Shown here piece after piece: positions 59,858-64,000 of a DNA stretch of 64,000 nucleotides. The first letter of the stretch is position 1. Each line of letters starts with the position of its first letter. The position numbers and the translations under genes are program-made. The notes under the pieces are model-generated. The model worked only from the letters and a program-made list of their open reading frames with translations, was not told where the DNA came from and did not search any database. The stretch is from Marinobacter sp. es.048 (GTDB taxonomy: Bacteria > Pseudomonadota > Gammaproteobacteria > Pseudomonadales > Oleiphilaceae). The stretch lies in NCBI RefSeq assembly GCF_900188435.1, contig NZ_FYFA01000001.1:2232001-2296000 (forward strand), given 5' to 3'.

Positions 59858-60547
59858 GTGGATTCAGAACTTTCAGTCTGGTACCTCATTGCCAATGCCG
59901 GTGTCTTGGTACAGCTGGTCATGCTTTTGCTGGCCCTGGCATCGATCATGTCCTGGGCGTTGATTTTCCAGCGCCTGCAGGTATTCCGCAAAGCCAAGCG
60001 GGCTCAGTTGGCGTTTGAAGAGCGTTTCTGGTCAGGCATGGATCTGGGGCAGCTCTACCGTGAGGTGAATGCCGATCCAACCCCCTTTTCCGGCATGGAA
60101 TCCCTGTTCCGGGCCGGTTTCAAGGAATTTTCCCGGTTGCGTCAGCAAAGCCGGGATGCTGATGCAGTTATGGAGGGTACTCAACGGGCGATGCGCGTGG
60201 CCTTCTCCCGGGAGCATGAGCGGCTGGAGGCGAGTCTGCCGTTTCTCGCGACGGTCGGCTCAACCAGTCCGTACATCGGTCTGTTTGGTACCGTCTGGGG
60301 CATCATGAATTCGTTCCGAGGGCTGGCTCAGGTTCAGCAGGCAACCCTGGCCACAGTGGCGCCCGGCATCTCAGAGGCTCTCATCGCAACCGCTATGGGC
60401 TTGTTCGCAGCAATACCGGCGGTTATCGCCTACAACCGTTTCTCGGCCATGTCCGATGCACTGCTGAAGAACTATGAAACCTTTGCCGATGAGTTTTCCA
60501 GCATTCTCCATCGTCGCGTGCACCAGAGCGAAAAGGGTGTCGCATGA
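59858..60547 (+). CDS. tolQ: Tol-Pal system protein TolQ
   Basis: The 229-residue ExbB-family inner-membrane protein has three TM helices (~10-35, ~130-155, ~165-195) and the family core SPYIGLFGTVWGIMNSFRGLAQVQQ. With TolR it uses the proton gradient to move TolA during division. It starts at GTG 59858, 3 nt after ybgC. A distinct ExbB lies at 31733; the two are paralogues. Confidence 0.95.
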   Translation: MDSELSVWYLIANAGVLVQLVMLLLALASIMSWALIFQRLQVFRKAKRAQLAFEERFWSGMDLGQLYREVNADPTPFSGMESLFRAGFKEFSRLRQQSRDADAVMEGTQRAMRVAFSREHERLEASLPFLATVGSTSPYIGLFGTVWGIMNSFRGLAQVQQATLATVAPGISEALIATAMGLFAAIPAVIAYNRFSAMSDALLKNYETFADEFSSILHRRVHQSEKGVA

Positions 60548-60593
60548 GGGCACGGAAATTCATGGGCAGGGATCAGCTTAGGAGCGCTGCTTT

Positions 60594-61040
60594 ATGAAAG
60601 GCATGGGAATGATGCCGGAAAACCGGCGCAAGCCAATGTCGGAGATCAATGTGGTTCCGTACATTGATGTAATGTTGGTGCTGCTGATCATCTTCATGGT
60701 TACCGCCCCGATGCTGACGCAGGGAGTAAAGGTCGATCTGCCTCAGACCACCTCTGATCCTATTCAGGCTGATAAGGATGTTGAGTCCATTATTGTTTCG
60801 GTCGATGCGAATGGTGCGTACTACGTCGAAATCGGTGACGAGGGCAGTGATCCTATGACGTTGTCTGACTTGCGGGCGCAGGTTTCCAAAATTCTTTCGC
60901 AGCGCACTTCAAGCGAGATTCTGGTGCGCGGCGATGAGAACGTTCCTTACGGCACCGTTGTCAGGCTGATGGCGGAATTACAGAGTGCCGGGGCGAGCAG
61001 CATCGGCCTGATCACTGAATCACCCCAGGACGACAATTGA
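60594..61040 (+). CDS. tolR: Tol-Pal system protein TolR
   Basis: The 148-residue protein has a single N-terminal membrane helix containing the proton-binding Asp25 (VVPYIDVMLVLLIIFMVTAPML) and a periplasmic domain. It pairs with TolQ. AGGAGC precedes the start by 10-15 nt, and M4 is an alternative. A 46-nt gap separates it from tolQ. Confidence 0.95.
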   Translation: MKGMGMMPENRRKPMSEINVVPYIDVMLVLLIIFMVTAPMLTQGVKVDLPQTTSDPIQADKDVESIIVSVDANGAYYVEIGDEGSDPMTLSDLRAQVSKILSQRTSSEILVRGDENVPYGTVVRLMAELQSAGASSIGLITESPQDDN

Positions 61041-61062
61041 CAGTGGTGCGGGCAGGAGTGTT

Positions 61063-62100
61063 GTGAAAGATCACCAGCGGGAAGTAACCACAACCGGCGT
61101 GCCACCCTGGAAATCACCGGTGGCCCTTTCGGTAACGCTGCACCTGTTGATTCTGGGTATCGCGCTTGCAGGTTGGTCCTGGACCAGTACCGATCATGAG
61201 CCGCCACCCAGAAGCATATCGGCACGGCTGATTACCCAGCAGGAGCCTGAACCAAGCCCGGTGGTAGAGCCGGTCGATCAGCAAAAGCGCGACGAAGAGC
61301 GTCGTGCCGAAGAGCAACGTCAAGAGGAAGAAGCAGAGCGGCAACGGCAGGAAGAAGAGGCCCGCCGCATCGCAGAGCAGAAACGCCAGGAAGAACAGAA
61401 ACGACTTCAGCAGCAGAAAGAGCGTGAGCGTCAGGAAGCCGAGGCGAAAGAACGCGAAGCCCGGAAAGCCCGTGAAGCAGAAGCTGCTCGTCAGAAGGCG
61501 GAAGCGGAAGCCAAGGAACGGGCCCGGCAAAAAGCTGAGGAAGAAAAACGGCGTCAAGAAGAGGCAAAACGAAAAGCCGAAGAAGAAAAACGGCGGCAGG
61601 AAGAGCAGCGGAAGCGGGAAGAGGCCGAACGCAAGCGTCAGGAAGAACTGGCTCGCCAGGAAGCTGAGCGCAAACGTCTCGAGGCAGAGCGGAAGCTCAG
61701 GGAGCAGCAGCTTGAGGCGCAGGCGGAGGCGGCTCAACGGGCTCGGGAAGAGGAAGCGCGTCGCCAGCAGGAGGCGGCTGCCGCGAAAGCCCGGGAAGCT
61801 CAGATGCTGTCTGAGAGCGAGAAATACCAGGCACTGATCCGGGAGCGCTTGAGCCAGGCATGGTATCCGCCATCTTCGGCCACGGAAGAGATGACCGCGC
61901 GGCTCCAGATTACCCTGTTACCGACGGGTGAACTTGCCGGAGTGCGTTTGGTCAGTAGTAGCGGCAACACCGCGTTCGATAACTCCGCTCTGGGAGCGGT
62001 GCGTTCCCTGAGCCGTTACCCGATACCCAATGATCGGGATACCTTTGAACGGTATTTCCGACAGTTTACGATTGAATTCAACCCACGCCGGTTGAGATAA
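61063..62100 (+). CDS. tolA: Tol-Pal system protein TolA
   Basis: The 345-residue protein has a TM anchor (~residues 20-42, VTLHLLILGIALAGWSW), a long alternating Glu/Arg/Lys/Ala coiled-coil domain II (~65-255) and a C-terminal domain III (~258-345) that binds Pal and TolB. It links the inner and outer membranes. It starts at GTG 61063 with AGGAG 4-8 nt upstream. The repeated coiled-coil DNA (61285-61800) is normal for TolA. Confidence 0.96.
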   Translation: MKDHQREVTTTGVPPWKSPVALSVTLHLLILGIALAGWSWTSTDHEPPPRSISARLITQQEPEPSPVVEPVDQQKRDEERRAEEQRQEEEAERQRQEEEARRIAEQKRQEEQKRLQQQKERERQEAEAKEREARKAREAEAARQKAEAEAKERARQKAEEEKRRQEEAKRKAEEEKRRQEEQRKREEAERKRQEELARQEAERKRLEAERKLREQQLEAQAEAAQRAREEEARRQQEAAAAKAREAQMLSESEKYQALIRERLSQAWYPPSSATEEMTARLQITLLPTGELAGVRLVSSSGNTAFDNSALGAVRSLSRYPIPNDRDTFERYFRQFTIEFNPRRLR

Positions 62101-62116
62101 GGATGCGGATAACACC

Positions 62117-63430
62117 ATGACACATCGGATTTGGTCCAAACCGTCCAGAACGCTTCTCGCCGCCATGGCCCTGGCCTTTTTCGCGGTTTCGGCAGCCCGT
62201 GCGGAACTGTTGATCCGAATTACAGAAGGCGCGGATTCTGCCATTCCTGTTGCGGTAGTGCCCTTCGCTGAGTCCGGACAGATGCCGGCCGGAGACAAGG
62301 TCAGCAGCATTGTTCAGGCCGATCTGACCATGACGGGCGAATTCCGGACCCTGCCTCCAGAGAAGATGCTGAGCCTGCCATCCAGGCGGGAAGAAGTATA
62401 TTTTCGGGATTGGCGTTTGCTCGGCCAGCGATACGTCCTGGTGGGCGCGCTCAGCCGAAGCGGCGACCGTGTCCAGGCCCGGTATGAGCTGTTCGATGTA
62501 AACCGCGAGGAGCGGATTCTCGGTGAAACGGCGGCGGCACCCGCTTCCAATATGCGCTCACTCGCTCACCACATCAGCGACAAGGTGTATGAGGCTATCA
62601 CCGGGGTGCCTGGCGCTTTCTCAACGAAACTTGCCTACATCACGCTTGACACCGCCAATGGCAAACCCCGTTATCGTCTGCAGGTCAGTGACGTGGACGG
62701 CAAGCGTGCCAGAATCCGGCTTGAAAGCCAGGAGCCCATCCTGTCACCGGCCTGGTCACCGGATGGTGAGAAGCTGGCCTATGTCTCGTTCGAAACCGGA
62801 AAGCCGGTCATTTTTGTCCATGAACTTTCGACCGGTAAGCGTACCAAAGTGGCGGACTTTCCAGGGCTCAATTCGGCGCCGGCCTGGTCCGACGATGGCC
62901 GGTCGTTGCTGATGACACTCTCGAAAGATGGCAATGCTGAGATTTACCGGATGAATCTGGATAGTCGGCAGCTGACCAAGCTTACCAACCACTGGGCTAT
63001 TGATACGGAACCGAGCTGGGACGCCAGTGGTAAGGGGATTTTCTTCACCTCGGATCGTTCCGGCGGGCCACAGATTTACCACATGGAAACACCGGGTGCG
63101 GAGCCCCGCCGTATCACCTTCGGCAGCCGTTACAACGCCCGACCCAGGCCCGACAATGACGGCAACTTTGTTTATTACGTTCACCAGCGGGATCGGGCAT
63201 TTCACATTGCCCGTACCGAACTGGAAACAGGGGAGGAGACCATCCTTACTCGAACGGAATCTGATGAGTCTCCCAGCGTTGCGCCTAACGGCCAGATGCT
63301 GATCTATGCCACCCGGCAGAACGGAAGCAACGTGCTCACGGTGATTTCTGCGGATGGCGGGGCAGCCTACAGCTTGCCCGCATCCGAAGGCGATGTGCGT
63401 GAGCCCGCCTGGGGACCTTTGGTTCGCTGA
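62117..63430 (+). CDS. tolB: Tol-Pal system beta-propeller protein TolB
   Basis: The 437-residue periplasmic protein has a signal peptide (~1-33, LLAAMALAFFAVSAARA), an N-terminal alpha/beta domain and a six-bladed propeller with repeated SPAWSPDGEKLAYVS-type blades. It is the soluble partner of TolA and Pal. It starts 16 nt after tolA and ends 67 nt before pal. Confidence 0.96.
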   Translation: MTHRIWSKPSRTLLAAMALAFFAVSAARAELLIRITEGADSAIPVAVVPFAESGQMPAGDKVSSIVQADLTMTGEFRTLPPEKMLSLPSRREEVYFRDWRLLGQRYVLVGALSRSGDRVQARYELFDVNREERILGETAAAPASNMRSLAHHISDKVYEAITGVPGAFSTKLAYITLDTANGKPRYRLQVSDVDGKRARIRLESQEPILSPAWSPDGEKLAYVSFETGKPVIFVHELSTGKRTKVADFPGLNSAPAWSDDGRSLLMTLSKDGNAEIYRMNLDSRQLTKLTNHWAIDTEPSWDASGKGIFFTSDRSGGPQIYHMETPGAEPRRITFGSRYNARPRPDNDGNFVYYVHQRDRAFHIARTELETGEETILTRTESDESPSVAPNGQMLIYATRQNGSNVLTVISADGGAAYSLPASEGDVREPAWGPLVR

Positions 63431-63497
63431 TTGCCCGTGCCTGTCGGCGTCGGCAATCGTTCAAATAATCACGTAACTCAACTGGAAGGAAGGAAAT

Positions 63498-64000
63498 ATG
63501 AATTTTTCAACTCAATCAAAAGCCTTTGCACTGCTCTTGTCCGTAGGTCTTGTAGCTGGCTGTAGCTCCACCGGTGGTACCTCAGAGGACGGCGGTGAGT
63601 ATGGTTCCGATGTGACTGCTGTTGATCAGGAAGGCGGCTCCACCGTTTATGGCGGTGATGACCAGGGCGGTGTTTCTTCTTCAGCCATGACCGAAGAAGA
63701 GCGCATGGCCGCGCGCGAGCAGGCCGAGCAGCAGGCTCTGCGCGAAGTTACCGTGTTTTACTTTGATTTCGACACCGCCGAAATCAAGCAGGAAGCCCGT
63801 GACGTGCTGGTAGCTCATGCGCGTTTCCTCGCCAACAACCCGGGTCAGAATGTGCGTATCGAGGGTCACGCCGACGAGCGCGGCACCAAGGAATACAACC
63901 TGGCTCTCGGTGAGCGTCGTGCCAACGCTGTACAACGCTTCCTGATTGTCAATGGCGCTTCACGTGGCCAGCTCGAAACCGTAAGCTATGGTGAAGAGAA
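63498..64000 (+). CDS. pal: Peptidoglycan-associated lipoprotein Pal (3' end outside window)
   Basis: The first 167 codons are in the window. A lipoprotein signal with lipobox LVAGC sets Cys22 as the acylated residue. A Gly/Ser/Asp-rich linker (~23-65) precedes the OmpA-like peptidoglycan-binding domain with VYFDFDTAEI-like (FDFDTAEIKQEA) and EGHADERGTKEYNLALGERRA. It anchors the outer membrane to the wall and is the end of the tol-pal cluster. ATG 63498 has GGAAGGAAGGAA upstream. Confidence 0.95.
   Translation, partial: MNFSTQSKAFALLLSVGLVAGCSSTGGTSEDGGEYGSDVTAVDQEGGSTVYGGDDQGGVSSSAMTEEERMAAREQAEQQALREVTVFYFDFDTAEIKQEARDVLVAHARFLANNPGQNVRIEGHADERGTKEYNLALGERRANAVQRFLIVNGASRGQLETVSYGEE

Noticed and set aside
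61285..61800. Low-complexity, purine-rich repeat region
   Set aside because: It is the Glu/Arg/Lys/Ala coiled-coil of TolA, which always gives such DNA; it is not a separate repeat element.

Overview
This is a moderately GC-rich, gene-dense chromosomal segment from a marine-type gammaproteobacterium. The gene orders clpS-clpA-infA-bpt-aat-trxB, rluE-nudJ-mnmA-hflD-purB, comEC-exbBD-msbA-lpxK-kdsB-murB, guaB-guaA-tadA and aspS-yebC-ruvCAB-ybgC-tolQRAB-pal are those of Pseudomonas and its marine relatives. From memory of protein families, not a search, I would place it in or near Marinobacter. I see no rRNA, tRNA, CRISPR array, insertion sequence, integrase or prophage gene. Nearly everything is core genome.

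Layout. 1-8.2 kb: the 3' end of rhlB, pdxB, then a leftward block of htpX, a conserved hypothetical gene and an alaA-type aminotransferase, a rightward glutathione peroxidase, and a leftward hybrid sensor kinase preceded by a membrane/coiled-coil gene. 8.4-16.0 kb: a LysR regulator, then a seven-gene leftward run (rluE, nudJ, mnmA, hflD, purB, roxA, GNAT protein) devoted to RNA and ribosome modification and purine synthesis. 16.1-22.4 kb: the protein-turnover block with cspD, clpS, clpA, infA, bpt, aat and trxB. Bpt and Aat make N-end-rule degrons, ClpS delivers them and ClpA unfolds them. A striking inverted-repeat element lies between aat and trxB. 22.5-26.6 kb: an orphan MoxR ATPase, the aguA-aguB agmatine-to-putrescine pathway with a palindromic operator candidate, a small secreted protein and a PilZ protein.

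26.6-38.2 kb: envelope biogenesis, with lolC-type and lolD genes (no second lolC/E copy here), a DUF2062 protein, comEC, and a tightly coupled run exbB-exbD-msbA-lpxK-ycaR-kdsB-LMW phosphatase-murB. 38.2-46.9 kb: proS, TetR and Lrp-type regulators, leuA, a cspA-type gene with a promoter and a leader of about 160 nt, prpE and xseA. 47.1-53.6 kb: guaB-guaA for GMP, tadA, galE-ugd for UDP-sugars, and a HIT protein. 53.6-64 kb: fabR, aspS, yebC, ruvCAB, then ybgC-tolQRAB-pal, with pal cut by the window end.

Many genes overlap by 4-8 nt and use GTG or TTG starts, which suggests translational coupling. I found no convincing undescribed multi-gene system. The leads most worth following are the 23-bp perfect inverted repeat at 21325-21423, the single LolC/E subunit, the agu operator, the hybrid kinase with its membrane partner, the GNAT fusion, and the two well-resolved promoters (csp and guaB) with structured or long leaders.
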